DNA from: Sulfurimonas crateris
GTDB taxonomy: Bacteria > Campylobacterota > Campylobacteria > Campylobacterales > Sulfurimonadaceae
Assembly: GCA_945883795.1 (NCBI GenBank)
Contig: CAMCYC010000012.1
Span: 1 to 51,235 of the forward strand
DNA length: 51,235 nucleotides
Reading direction: 5' to 3'
This document shows, one piece after another, positions 1 through 7,871 of this stretch (positions within the stretch are counted from its first letter, which is position 1; each line of letters starts with the position of its first letter). Position numbers and translations under genes: made by a program. The notes below the pieces were generated by a model. The model ran no database searches, had not been told where the DNA came from, and saw nothing but the letters and a program-made list of their open reading frames with translations.

Positions 1-1
1 T

Positions 2-649
2 CCTGCGACCATGGTATTTCAAGAAACACAAAATCGTATTAATACTTTTGGTACATCATTTGACTATGCAATAGATACGCCATTTGCTCCGATTATTTTA
101 CGCAGTGAGATTGTTTATGACAAAGATACGCTTCAACCTGTAGTTGACCTTGGTAAACTTGCTTATGGCGATATGGTTGGTGCATTCCAAAATGAAAGAG
201 CTGACTTTTTAAACTATGTTGTCGGACTTGATGTAACTGTCATGACAAATCTTTTTGTGAGTGTTCAATTCATGGATAAATGGAATCTTGATTATAGAGA
301 TGAAAAAGTTCAATATGATGGTAACTCTCAGGCATATGGCAAATTTACTGCAAATTCGGCTACTATGAGCCTTTCAAATGGTTTCAAAAAAGCTGAAGAG
401 CATCAAATTATGTATACATTATTCCTTTCTAAACCTATGTTGGAGAATGATGCACTTCGTGTAAATAATATTTTTCTTTTAGAAAATGAAAATGGCGGTT
501 ATTGGGATAGATTCGATTTAGAATACTCATATAGTGATGATATTATTTTATCTGCTGCTTATAACCAATATGGCGGAGATGAAAATGGGGTGTTTGGTCA
601 ATTTGAAAAAATGTCAAATGCTCAAATAGGTTTTAAATATATCTTTTAA
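2..649 (+). CDS. Outer-membrane beta-barrel protein, 3' part (DUF1302-like)
   Basis: Only the C-terminal part is in the window: the frame is open from base 2, and the ATG at base 11 is unlikely to be the true start. The visible ~215 residues alternate polar and hydrophobic/aromatic positions, as in antiparallel barrel strands (for example around VGLDVTVMTNLFVSVQFMDKW), and the chain ends in Phe (IGFKYIF), the usual C-terminal signature of an outer-membrane barrel recognised by BamA. Sixty bases downstream lies an RND/MMPL exporter; barrel proteins of the DUF1302 type often sit next to such exporters. Inference: outer-membrane partner of the exporter, perhaps for a hydrophobic substrate. The family name is from pattern memory and not certain. 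Confidence 0.6.
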   Translation, partial: PATMVFQETQNRINTFGTSFDYAIDTPFAPIILRSEIVYDKDTLQPVVDLGKLAYGDMVGAFQNERADFLNYVVGLDVTVMTNLFVSVQFMDKWNLDYRDEKVQYDGNSQAYGKFTANSATMSLSNGFKKAEEHQIMYTLFLSKPMLENDALRVNNIFLLENENGGYWDRFDLEYSYSDDIILSAAYNQYGGDENGVFGQFEKMSNAQIGFKYIF

Positions 650-666
650 TAAACACACTTTTAATA

Positions 667-690
667 TTCATAGAGTGAACACTCTATGAA
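667..690. promoter_or_regulatory. Perfect 11-bp inverted repeat between barrel gene and RND gene
   Basis: TTCATAGAGTG (667-677) is followed, after two bases, by its exact complement CACTCTATGAA (680-690). No T-run follows, so it is not a classical terminator. It lies 20 bases before the RND start codon. It could be an operator or an RNA hairpin that lowers expression of the downstream gene relative to the barrel gene. Confidence 0.5.
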
Positions 691-709
691 TTCACATAGG
701 ATTAAATAA

Positions 710-3481
710 ATGGAAAGAAACAAACAATTTACTTTTAAATATGCTGCTTTCGCAATGAAATATAGATGGATGATGTTTATACTCTCACTCATTTTTACCG
801 TTTTTACAGCATGGGAAATTCAATATGTCGATGTGCGAAACGACCCTGATACGCTTTTGCCTCAATCAAACCGATATGTTGCTACAAATAATTATGTTGA
901 AAGTACATTTGGCATGGGTAACTTATTTGTAGTCGGTATAGAAGTTAAAGAGGGTACTATATATCAACCATGGTTTGTAAATATCGTTCGTGATATTCAT
1001 AAAAAACTTGAAAATATGGAAGGTAGTAACAAATCAAACTTTATCTCTATTGCAGCAAATAAAGTAAAAAATATGGGTGTGGATGAAGAGGGAAGTCTTC
1101 TTTTTAAACGCCTTATCCCAAATGACGGTATTTCTATAACGGATTCGGTTGCCGCAAAAAAACAACTGGATTTTATGAAAGAAGGTTTAGATAACAATCC
1201 CGTCTTAAAGCCTATGATTATAAATGAAGTTGACCCAAAAACTGGTAAAAAATGTTTTAACAATGAAGAAGGTTGTATAGCAAAAGCAACTTTTGTTATC
1301 GCAGATTATGATGATAGTATTAAGCCTCATTATGTGGATTGGGTTCGTCAAGTTGTTGCAGATTTACAGCCGTATTATAATGATGACCGTATTAAAATCT
1401 CGATAGCAGGTGAGCCATACTTTCTTTCATGGATGATGGTAGAACTTTTAGATCACTGGTACCTTTTTGTTTTATCGGTTGTAATTGCCTTTGTTATATT
1501 GCTTGTAGAAACTCGTTCTTTGAGAGGGGCATTGTTCCCAATGATTGGTGTCGGAATGAGTATAGTGTGGACTTTAGGTGTTATGGGATTGAGCGGATTT
1601 AAACTGACAACCATGATGGTTCTAACTCCTATGCTTATACTTGCCGTTGGTATGGGACATGCCATCCAAATAACACGCCGTTATATGCAGTCTATACGAG
1701 AAGGTGAAGCGGTAGAAGAAGCTAGTATTACGGCTATGGGCTATACACTTGTACCTGCTACTTTAACCATTATTGTCGATGCTATAGGTTTTGCCGCACT
1801 TGCAGATGTTGATATCTCATTCTACAAAGATTATGCTTATTTTGGTGTTTTTGGTATGTTTAGTTTGCTTATTACTACAACTACGATTATACCGCTCATG
1901 ATGGTAATGTTTAAAAGTAAAAAGCCAGCTTCTGCTCCTTCGGAATATAAGTGGGAAATGAATTTTGGTATTATAATTGAAAAAATGTTAGCAGGATACG
2001 GAAAAATTATTCCTATAGCTTTTGTTCTTGCGGTTCTCGCAGTTGCTGGTCATTACACTAAAATTGATGAAGGTTTTAGTAACATAATGCAGGATAAAAC
2101 ATATTCTGGGATGGATAAACTTGGTAAAGTGCTAGAAGGTTCTACCTATGATTTGATGCCTGGAGTAGAAAAAGGGATAGATTATGCACAGGCCGCATTC
2201 AAAGATTATTCTCAGCCCGTACAAGATATTTTTAGGTTAAATACTATGATGCCGGGTGTTATCTCTTTTAATATTCCTATTCGTGGAAAAAAAGTACCAT
2301 TAAAAGAGTGTTCAGATGAATATTATGATGCTTTAGATGCTGCAACTGAAGCGGGAACTACGCCTCCTGAAAAAAATTGTTTTAATCCTGAAAAAGATGC
2401 GCCGCAAGGTGTTTTAAATAATGCTATGGTTTTAGCTGCCATGGAAAGGATGGAAACTGACCTTCGCCAAAACAAATTTATTGGTTTTACCGCATCTTAT
2501 GCACAGTATGTAAAGATTGCAAATATGCTTCTCATGACTGAGCCAGGCGATAGACCTAGTTTAAAAGATTTTAGAGTTCCAACACAAGAGTATTTAATGG
2601 CTCGTGATGCGAATGATGATCGTACAGCAGATAGTATTGTTTCTTTATATAACGGTCTTTTAGATTCTGCATCAAGTCCTGGAGACCTAGCTTCAATGAC
2701 TACGCAGGATTACAATAATGGCGTTGTTATGGGATTTATCAATACGATGCATCCAAAAGAGACGCATGAAGCGATGAAATTTATACAAGACTATATTGAA
2801 ACACATAAAAATGAGCCAGGATTCGATATGATTGAGTTTGGTTTTAGAAATGCCGATACTTCTGGAGATAGCGGTGAAATAGCGGATAGTACTAAACCGA
2901 CTTATGTAGAACCAGGCGTGGGTGGATTTTTAGGTGCAACTGAAGCAACTCGTGAAATAACTTTCGACAACTGGCTTCGTAATCCACTTGGAGCTGCTGC
3001 ATTGATTTTCTTGGCAATCGCTTTAATCTTCCGTTCATTTTATGTTGCAGGAGTATTGATGGTAATAGTATTTATCACACTTTTTACACAATACGGAATG
3101 GCTGGATACTATACTTCAATCCAATTCTGGAGCGGTAATTTACACTTTGCCAATCTGGTGTCACTTGCTATCGCTATGGGGCTAGGAATCGATTTTAGTA
3201 TCTATATATTGTCTAGATTACGAGAAGAGTATATGGTAACGAAAGATTGGTCAATTTCTTTAAGAAACACTCTTTCAACAACTGGTTCTTCAGTTATTAT
3301 TTCTGTTGTCGTATTGATTGGCGCATTTATACCGCTTATGGCTACGACATTGGGTAACACTTGGGGAGTTGCAACTTACATAATCGAGGCAATCTTAGTC
3401 GATGTAGTTACATCTTTAACATTCCTACCTATCTTATTGTTCATATTGAAACCAAAATTTATTTTTGGCAAACAAGACTAA
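710..3481 (+). CDS. RND superfamily (MMPL/HAE3-type) exporter
   Basis: A 923-residue inner-membrane protein with the two-fold RND layout: one N-terminal membrane helix (about 20-40), a large periplasmic domain, five clustered helices (about 250-400), a second helix/periplasmic domain (from ~435) and five more helices (about 755-915). Segments such as GVGMSIVWTLGVMGLSG and LAIAMGLGIDFSIYILSRLR are typical of the MMPL/hydrophobe exporter branch, which uses the proton gradient and acts without the drug-efflux type of fusion protein. The ATG follows an AGGA ribosome site. The gene follows an outer-membrane barrel gene, so the two may move a hydrophobic compound (lipid, sterol-like or hydrocarbon). 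The substrate is unknown. Confidence 0.85.
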   Translation: MERNKQFTFKYAAFAMKYRWMMFILSLIFTVFTAWEIQYVDVRNDPDTLLPQSNRYVATNNYVESTFGMGNLFVVGIEVKEGTIYQPWFVNIVRDIHKKLENMEGSNKSNFISIAANKVKNMGVDEEGSLLFKRLIPNDGISITDSVAAKKQLDFMKEGLDNNPVLKPMIINEVDPKTGKKCFNNEEGCIAKATFVIADYDDSIKPHYVDWVRQVVADLQPYYNDDRIKISIAGEPYFLSWMMVELLDHWYLFVLSVVIAFVILLVETRSLRGALFPMIGVGMSIVWTLGVMGLSGFKLTTMMVLTPMLILAVGMGHAIQITRRYMQSIREGEAVEEASITAMGYTLVPATLTIIVDAIGFAALADVDISFYKDYAYFGVFGMFSLLITTTTIIPLMMVMFKSKKPASAPSEYKWEMNFGIIIEKMLAGYGKIIPIAFVLAVLAVAGHYTKIDEGFSNIMQDKTYSGMDKLGKVLEGSTYDLMPGVEKGIDYAQAAFKDYSQPVQDIFRLNTMMPGVISFNIPIRGKKVPLKECSDEYYDALDAATEAGTTPPEKNCFNPEKDAPQGVLNNAMVLAAMERMETDLRQNKFIGFTASYAQYVKIANMLLMTEPGDRPSLKDFRVPTQEYLMARDANDDRTADSIVSLYNGLLDSASSPGDLASMTTQDYNNGVVMGFINTMHPKETHEAMKFIQDYIETHKNEPGFDMIEFGFRNADTSGDSGEIADSTKPTYVEPGVGGFLGATEATREITFDNWLRNPLGAAALIFLAIALIFRSFYVAGVLMVIVFITLFTQYGMAGYYTSIQFWSGNLHFANLVSLAIAMGLGIDFSIYILSRLREEYMVTKDWSISLRNTLSTTGSSVIISVVVLIGAFIPLMATTLGNTWGVATYIIEAILVDVVTSLTFLPILLFILKPKFIFGKQD

Positions 3482-3497
3482 TCCTTTGGGATTAGTC
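3476..3497 (+). terminator. Hairpin at the end of the RND gene
   Basis: GACTAATCC (3476-3484) pairs with GGATTAGTC (3489-3497) around a 4-base loop and overlaps the stop codon. The T-run (3511-3516) starts about 13 bases after the stem, so it is at best a weak terminator. Confidence 0.4.
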
Positions 3498-3525
3498 AGC
3501 CTCCGAATTATTTTTTATATTTATG

Positions 3526-3531
3526 TATAAT
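3526..3531 (+). promoter_or_regulatory. -10 box upstream of the ABC transporter unit
   Basis: TATAAT preceded by a T-rich stretch (3511-3516), the pattern expected for a Campylobacterota sigma-70 promoter. It lies 34 bases before the ATG at 3566, giving a short leader. Confidence 0.45.
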
Positions 3532-3565
3532 ATATTTTTTTAATATTATTCTCCAATAGGATGTC

Positions 3566-5278
3566 ATGAATAATTTAGCTTATATATATAAACTCTGGCT
3601 TAGCATTGTACAAGCAAGCGGTAAGCTCACGACAAGCGATGTTTTATTAGCTGCAAAAAGGCTTGTTGAAGGGCATAGTGATGAAGATATAGCAATCTCA
3701 ATTGATGAATTTGATAAGTTTGCAAAAAATATCTCTTTGGATGAAATTTTGGAATATCTCTATGCAATAGAACCCGCCAAAAAATATGTCATTTTGATTA
3801 ATCTATTTATGGTAATAATGCTTAAAAATATAAGCAATGAAAGAGTTACTTTTAAGCAAATAGCAGCTCTAAAAGATATATATAAAAAATTATCAACCCC
3901 TTATCTTTATGATGTTTTATATCTTTTAATGAATAAAAAGTATTCAAAAGCCCATAAATTACTTGATGAACATGCACCAAATATTAATTTTATATGTTTT
4001 GACCAAAATGCAAGAAGTGAATTTAACCAATCGTTTGAGGAATATCAAATCCGTTTTATTATATTTAAAATAGATGATTTTTTTCTTTTGTTAAACAGCC
4101 ATAGTCATGATTTAAAAATATATACTTATATAAATAAGAATAATCTTACTCTTGCCCAAAAGTGTGTAGAATTTAAAGCGGAACCGTATGAATTTACAAA
4201 GCATAATATACGAGACCATTCAATATATTACATTGATGGGGATTCATTCCTTAGAATAACAAATGATAAAGGGGTGATATATTTAGATGAAAATGTTCTC
4301 ATTAAACTTTTTGGTCCAGTGAATGAAAAATTATTTTTGGTTTCAGAGATAAAAGAGTTTGATAAAAATATTTTTCAATGCTCTATTGCACCAGACCACA
4401 TTTATAATATTAAAAGTAATCATCTTTTTGGAGGATATTCTAGTCGAAATCCAATTATTCAAGATGTAAATTTTAATATAAATGAGGGGGAATTAGTTGC
4501 AATAATGGGACCATCTGGTTCTGGTAAAACTACACTTCTTCGTACATTTGTAAAACAAGCAAAGATTTTAAAGGGTTCTCTTCTTATAAATCATGAAAAT
4601 ATTTCAGAAAAATATTTTCATAGAATGGGTTATGTTGCTCAAGATGATGTTTTAATAAAAGATTTAAATGTTTATGATAATATGTATTATTATTACCGTT
4701 TACATTTTGGTAAAAAGAAAAGTGATGATGAAATTGATAAATTAATTAGTCAACAACTTCGTAGTTTAGGGATTTTAGAGATTAAGTACCAACCAATATT
4801 TAAGAATGGTAAATTTACTATTTCTGGTGGTCAAAGAAAAAGATTGAGCATTGCTCTTGAATTACTTAAAGATGTTGATTTAATTTTAATGGATGAACCA
4901 ACGAGTGGATTATCTTCTTTGGATTCCGAAAATATTATAAAAGAGCTAAAAAAAATTACCTTATTAAATAAGACTGTTATAATTAATATACACCAGCCAT
5001 CAACATCCATGTATAGACAATTTGACCAAGTTATAGTTTTTAATGAATATGGCAATAATATTTACACAAATAAATCAAGTGAAGTACTTAAAATTTTTAA
5101 ATTAGTTAAAACTGAAGATGCTTATTTATTTAATGAATCTGAGGAATCTCGTGAGGATGTTGAGTGCATGAAATGTGATAAAAGTGACCCTGAATTATTA
5201 CTTGAGATACAAGCAGATGAAAAAAGCAATTTTTGGAATCTTTTTAGTTATCTAAATAATTTTACAGTGAAAAAATAA
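3566..5278 (+). CDS. ABCG-type ABC transporter ATPase with extra N-terminal domain
   Basis: 570 residues. The ABC ATPase occupies the C-terminal half: Walker A GPSGSGKTT (315-323), signature ISGGQRKR (S420), Walker B LILMDEP (D443, catalytic E444) and the H-loop at IINIHQPSTSM, which resembles eukaryotic-type ABCG/White ATPases. The first ~290 residues are not part of the ATPase: a helical region (about 1-140, perhaps TerB-like) and a beta-rich region (about 150-280) that I cannot name. Near the C-terminus is a CxxC (C534, C537) in an acidic tail. The stop overlaps the permease ATG by one base (TAATG), so the two are translationally coupled. Inference: energises the permease at 5278. Substrate unknown. 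Confidence 0.88.
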   Translation: MNNLAYIYKLWLSIVQASGKLTTSDVLLAAKRLVEGHSDEDIAISIDEFDKFAKNISLDEILEYLYAIEPAKKYVILINLFMVIMLKNISNERVTFKQIAALKDIYKKLSTPYLYDVLYLLMNKKYSKAHKLLDEHAPNINFICFDQNARSEFNQSFEEYQIRFIIFKIDDFFLLLNSHSHDLKIYTYINKNNLTLAQKCVEFKAEPYEFTKHNIRDHSIYYIDGDSFLRITNDKGVIYLDENVLIKLFGPVNEKLFLVSEIKEFDKNIFQCSIAPDHIYNIKSNHLFGGYSSRNPIIQDVNFNINEGELVAIMGPSGSGKTTLLRTFVKQAKILKGSLLINHENISEKYFHRMGYVAQDDVLIKDLNVYDNMYYYYRLHFGKKKSDDEIDKLISQQLRSLGILEIKYQPIFKNGKFTISGGQRKRLSIALELLKDVDLILMDEPTSGLSSLDSENIIKELKKITLLNKTVIINIHQPSTSMYRQFDQVIVFNEYGNNIYTNKSSEVLKIFKLVKTEDAYLFNESEESREDVECMKCDKSDPELLLEIQADEKSNFWNLFSYLNNFTVKK

Positions 5279-6177
5279 TGAATTCTAATTTACTTAAAAC
5301 ACAAATTGCTTATCAAATTAGACGCCAATTTAAGGTTAAAACTTATGAACGATTAAATTTAATTGTATCATTTATTATAGCTCCACTTTTGGCATTTCTT
5401 TCAGCTTTTATTTTTCGCTCAGATATAGATTTGGTACAAAATCAAGCATATCCTAACTTTTTATTTTTTATGTTAATTTCAGGCATATTCTTTGGTTTAA
5501 TTGGCTCTGTTTTTGAGATTATCAAAGACAGAAGTACAGTACAAAGAGAAAGACTTGGAGGTGTATCCTTATTTGGATATTATGTATCTAAATATTTTGT
5601 ATTAACTTTTTTTGGATTTATTCAAACAATTTTATATAATATAATAGGGATGGTATTTTTGCATATACCACTTGCTTTGGTGGCATTTAACTCTTTTGTA
5701 ATGCTTCTTACTGTGATTATAAGTATATCTTTTGGCTTATTTATATCATCTTTAACTAGAAGTACACTCATAGCATCTAATCTTATTCCAATTCTTATTA
5801 TCCCTCAAATTTTACTTGGTGGACTTATCCCTTATGCTAATATGGATAAATCAATATACTTATGGGAAACAAATTATGATACAGCGCCACCTATTGCCAG
5901 AATTATTCCAGTGAAATATGCCTATGAAGCTATAATTACGGGTAATGTGGCTTTTACTGGAGGCAATAACGAAATAAATGACCAAATTTCTCAAATAGTT
6001 GATTATCTTCAAGACAATCAATTTATGAGCATAGATACACAAAGTTATGTAAGTTATTTAAAGTGTCCATTTTGTTCAAAAACTTGGTTTTATGATATTT
6101 TAATACTTATTGGGTATATTACAGTTACCTTTATTCTAGGGTATATTATTTTTTATAGAAGGATTTTTAATGGTTAA
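5278..6177 (+). CDS. ABC-2 type permease partner of the ABCG-like ATPase
   Basis: 299 residues with about six membrane helices in the ABC-2/ABCG permease arrangement: a cytosolic N-terminus, helices near 27-46, 62-80, 105-128, 138-158 and 165-182, a long extracytoplasmic loop (about 186-268) and a last helix (about 272-293). The loop carries a CPFC motif (263-266) just before the last helix. The motif KDRSTVQRERLGG resembles the coupling-helix region of ABCG permeases. The start overlaps the ATPase stop by one base. A half-size permease would act as a homodimer with two ATPase subunits (family knowledge). The CxxC in the loop may bind metal or form a disulfide, which is inference. Confidence 0.85.
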   Translation: MNSNLLKTQIAYQIRRQFKVKTYERLNLIVSFIIAPLLAFLSAFIFRSDIDLVQNQAYPNFLFFMLISGIFFGLIGSVFEIIKDRSTVQRERLGGVSLFGYYVSKYFVLTFFGFIQTILYNIIGMVFLHIPLALVAFNSFVMLLTVIISISFGLFISSLTRSTLIASNLIPILIIPQILLGGLIPYANMDKSIYLWETNYDTAPPIARIIPVKYAYEAIITGNVAFTGGNNEINDQISQIVDYLQDNQFMSIDTQSYVSYLKCPFCSKTWFYDILILIGYITVTFILGYIIFYRRIFNG

Positions 6178-6580
6178 AATCATGTTGCTAGTTATGTTAG
6201 GTCTTGTGAGTTTGTATGCAAAAAATAGTGTTGATGCTTGTATTCCAATTGGAAAGATTGTGATTCTCAAAAAATCAATCATGGGGCTTGACCTTTCAAA
6301 AGCTCAGAAAGATGAACTTTTAAAGTATGAAGAGGAATTAAAAGAGAAGTTAGGTGACATCAAAGATGGTGCTTATGACAAAAAAGAGAGATTGTCTGAC
6401 TTGTTTAATGAAAAAGAGTTTTTAAGAGCAAAATTTACTGATATTACAGTAAAAGAAAATGTTATTGTAACGAATGCAATTGCAGAATATTTTGAAAAAA
6501 TGTATAAAACACTTAATCAAGAACAAAAACATGCACTTTTAAAGAAATTTAAGAGAATTGAGAAAAAAAGAAATAACTAG
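6170..6580 (+). CDS. Small periplasmic Spy/CpxP-like helical protein
   Basis: 136 residues with a signal peptide (residues 1-17, ending SLYA). The mature part is charged and helical and contains two LTxxQ-like elements (LDLSKAQ 40-46 and LNQEQK 115-120), as in Spy/CpxP/ZraP-type periplasmic chaperones and metal-sensing proteins. One Cys (C24) lies near the mature N-terminus. The start overlaps the permease end by 8 bases, so it belongs to the same unit as the ABC transporter. Inference: envelope-stress or metal-related accessory protein of the transporter. Assignment to the family is by motif and shape only. Confidence 0.6.
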   Translation: MVKIMLLVMLGLVSLYAKNSVDACIPIGKIVILKKSIMGLDLSKAQKDELLKYEEELKEKLGDIKDGAYDKKERLSDLFNEKEFLRAKFTDITVKENVIVTNAIAEYFEKMYKTLNQEQKHALLKKFKRIEKKRNN

Positions 6581-6588
6581 AACGATTA

Positions 6589-6614
6589 AAGTTGTGCTTG
6601 TAAAAGCACAACTT
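6589..6614. terminator. Hairpin between convergent genes
   Basis: AAGTTGTGCTT (6589-6599) and AAGCACAACTT (6604-6614) form a perfect 11-bp stem with loop GTAA. It fills most of the 39-base gap between the Spy-like gene and the convergent leftward gene ending at 6620. Neither side has a strong U-run, so it may be a weak bidirectional terminator. Confidence 0.5.
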
Positions 6615-6619
6615 GAGTG

Positions 6620-6871
6620 CTACATGACAAGACGAATTAATTTCTCATATTTAGCAGGTAGTTCTATTTTTTTACTAGGGAGAAAATTTTCAATAGCAAT
6701 ATTCATCCATTCTCGATTTGTTTTCATCTCAGAGATTTCGATAAAAAATTTGTTTCCTTCGTTGATAAGCTCATACTTTTCAACTGTAAACTTGATTGGA
6801 CCTTGTTCCCCTTTGGGATGTATCTCAAATTCTATTGAATGTGTTTGAGGATTTAATTGAAAATTAATCAT
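6620..6871 (-). CDS. Small protein of unknown function, NREWM domain (copy 2)
   Basis: 83 residues, predicted mixed alpha/beta, no signal peptide or membrane segment. I do not recognise the family. It matches the C-terminal ~80 residues of the product at 7384-7755: both have a KGE..PI.....YE segment, then NREWM (52-56 here), an ELP/LP element and a terminal Met. It lies 20 bases after the gene at 6892-7332, so it is the last gene of a leftward three-gene unit. GAAGG upstream of the ATG fits a ribosome site. Likely a cytoplasmic component of the 6620-10226 island; role unknown. Confidence 0.7.
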   Translation of the reverse strand: MINFQLNPQTHSIEFEIHPKGEQGPIKFTVEKYELINEGNKFFIEISEMKTNREWMNIAIENFLPSKKIELPAKYEKLIRLVM

Positions 6872-6891
6872 CTTATCTACCTTCTTAAGTG

Positions 6892-7332
6892 TTATTTTTT
6901 ATATTTAACATCGACTACAAGACCAATTGCGCCTTTTTTACCTAATCCAATGAGAACATCTTGGTCATTAATCTCTTTCTTAAGTTGTCCAATATTTACA
7001 CCATTTGCTTGTGCAGCTGTAAAAGTAAGATGAAGTTCCTCAAAGGTATCTTTTCCCTCTTTGATGAGGTTTACGATTTGGTCAAAAGTGATATTTTCAA
7101 CTTTATTCATGTCATTTTCATTGATAGCTTTATCCATCATTTCCATCATCCCCTTACCTACAGTGTAGCTCATGCCCAGTGGAGAATACTTAAGAATTTT
7201 TTTTGCAGCACTAACAGCTCTATCTTTTAAAGAACTTTTTTCATCTATTGCTTGACCATCTTCATCAAGAATTTGAATCTCTTTTGTTTCAAAATCAATC
7301 GTAGCATTTACTATTTTTTTTTCTTCTGACAT
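6892..7332 (-). CDS. Hypothetical protein, island component
   Basis: 146 residues, not recognised. The N-terminal ~30 residues are acidic and probably beta-strand (NATIDFETKEIQIL). A central stretch (about 37-62) is amphipathic to mildly hydrophobic and Met/Gly rich (GMSYTVGKGMMEMMDKA), and the rest is helical and ends KKGAIGLVVDVKYKK. There is no signal peptide. AAGGAA precedes the ATG. It is the middle gene of the leftward unit 7755-6620, between the two proteins that share the NREWM domain. The central segment could sit on a membrane or hydrophobic surface (inference). Confidence 0.7.
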   Translation of the reverse strand: MSEEKKIVNATIDFETKEIQILDEDGQAIDEKSSLKDRAVSAAKKILKYSPLGMSYTVGKGMMEMMDKAINENDMNKVENITFDQIVNLIKEGKDTFEELHLTFTAAQANGVNIGQLKKEINDQDVLIGLGKKGAIGLVVDVKYKK

Positions 7333-7383
7333 TTTATTTCCTTATTTTGTATATGCATAATTTTATCGAAAATTTTTGAAGTC

Positions 7384-7755
7384 TTACATAAAGGTTTGAA
7401 TAGGAGTATTAAATTTTTTTGGAAGTTCAAACTCTTTGTTTAAGATAAATAAATCTAAAACAGTTTGCATCCATTCTCTATTTGCCTTTAAACTATATAT
7501 AATGACCGATGTAGAATCATCATGTTGAATAAATTCATATTTACTAATCTCAATTCTAATAGGAAGTATTTCACCTTTTAGCATCAACTCAATTAAAAAA
7601 GAACGGTCCTTAGAATCTATTTTAAATGCAAGAACACTACCATAACTTTTTATAACTTGATTAATGATAGTTTTAAAAAGTTTTGAATTTGTCGTGTCTT
7701 TACTCGTGTACATAGTATCTTTAACTATATTTTTAAATGTATCCATCATAGACAT
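7384..7755 (-). CDS. Protein of unknown function, NREWM domain (copy 1)
   Basis: 123 residues. The N-terminal ~40 residues are helical (MSMMDTFKNIVKDTMYTSKD...), and residues ~42-123 carry the domain shared with the 83-residue product at 6620-6871, including NREWM (92-96), ELPKK and a terminal Met. A strong AAAGGGG lies before the ATG. First gene of the leftward unit, 51 bases from the next, and divergent from the repeat protein at 7872. The family is unknown to me; the two copies suggest duplication and functional pairing. Confidence 0.7.
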   Translation of the reverse strand: MSMMDTFKNIVKDTMYTSKDTTNSKLFKTIINQVIKSYGSVLAFKIDSKDRSFLIELMLKGEILPIRIEISKYEFIQHDDSTSVIIYSLKANREWMQTVLDLFILNKEFELPKKFNTPIQTFM

Positions 7756-7781
7756 ATTATTGAAACCCCTTTAAAATTATG

Positions 7782-7790
7782 TGATATAAT
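7782..7790 (+). promoter_or_regulatory. Extended -10 promoter (TGATATAAT)
   Basis: TGATATAAT is a TGn plus TATAAT extended -10 element in the divergent region, 82 bases before the ATG at 7872. Downstream in the leader there is a small hairpin, TGCAC-TTC-GTGCA (7822-7834), which may be regulatory. The same nine bases recur at 10361-10369. Confidence 0.5.
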
Positions 7791-7871
7791 TATAGGGTAA
7801 TTAAGATAAATAAAGACTTATTGCACTTCGTGCATTTGGGTGTGCATGCTATAAATAAAAGGGTTTTGTTA

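Noticed and set aside
6558-6848. Rightward 96-residue ORF over the 6620-6871 gene
   Set aside because: It runs antisense to a gene with a duplicate elsewhere and overlaps the Spy-like gene end; its composition is that of a shadow frame.
7821-7871. TTG start for the repeat protein
   Set aside because: ATG at 7872 has AAAGGG upstream, while the TTG lies in a small hairpin with no ribosome site.
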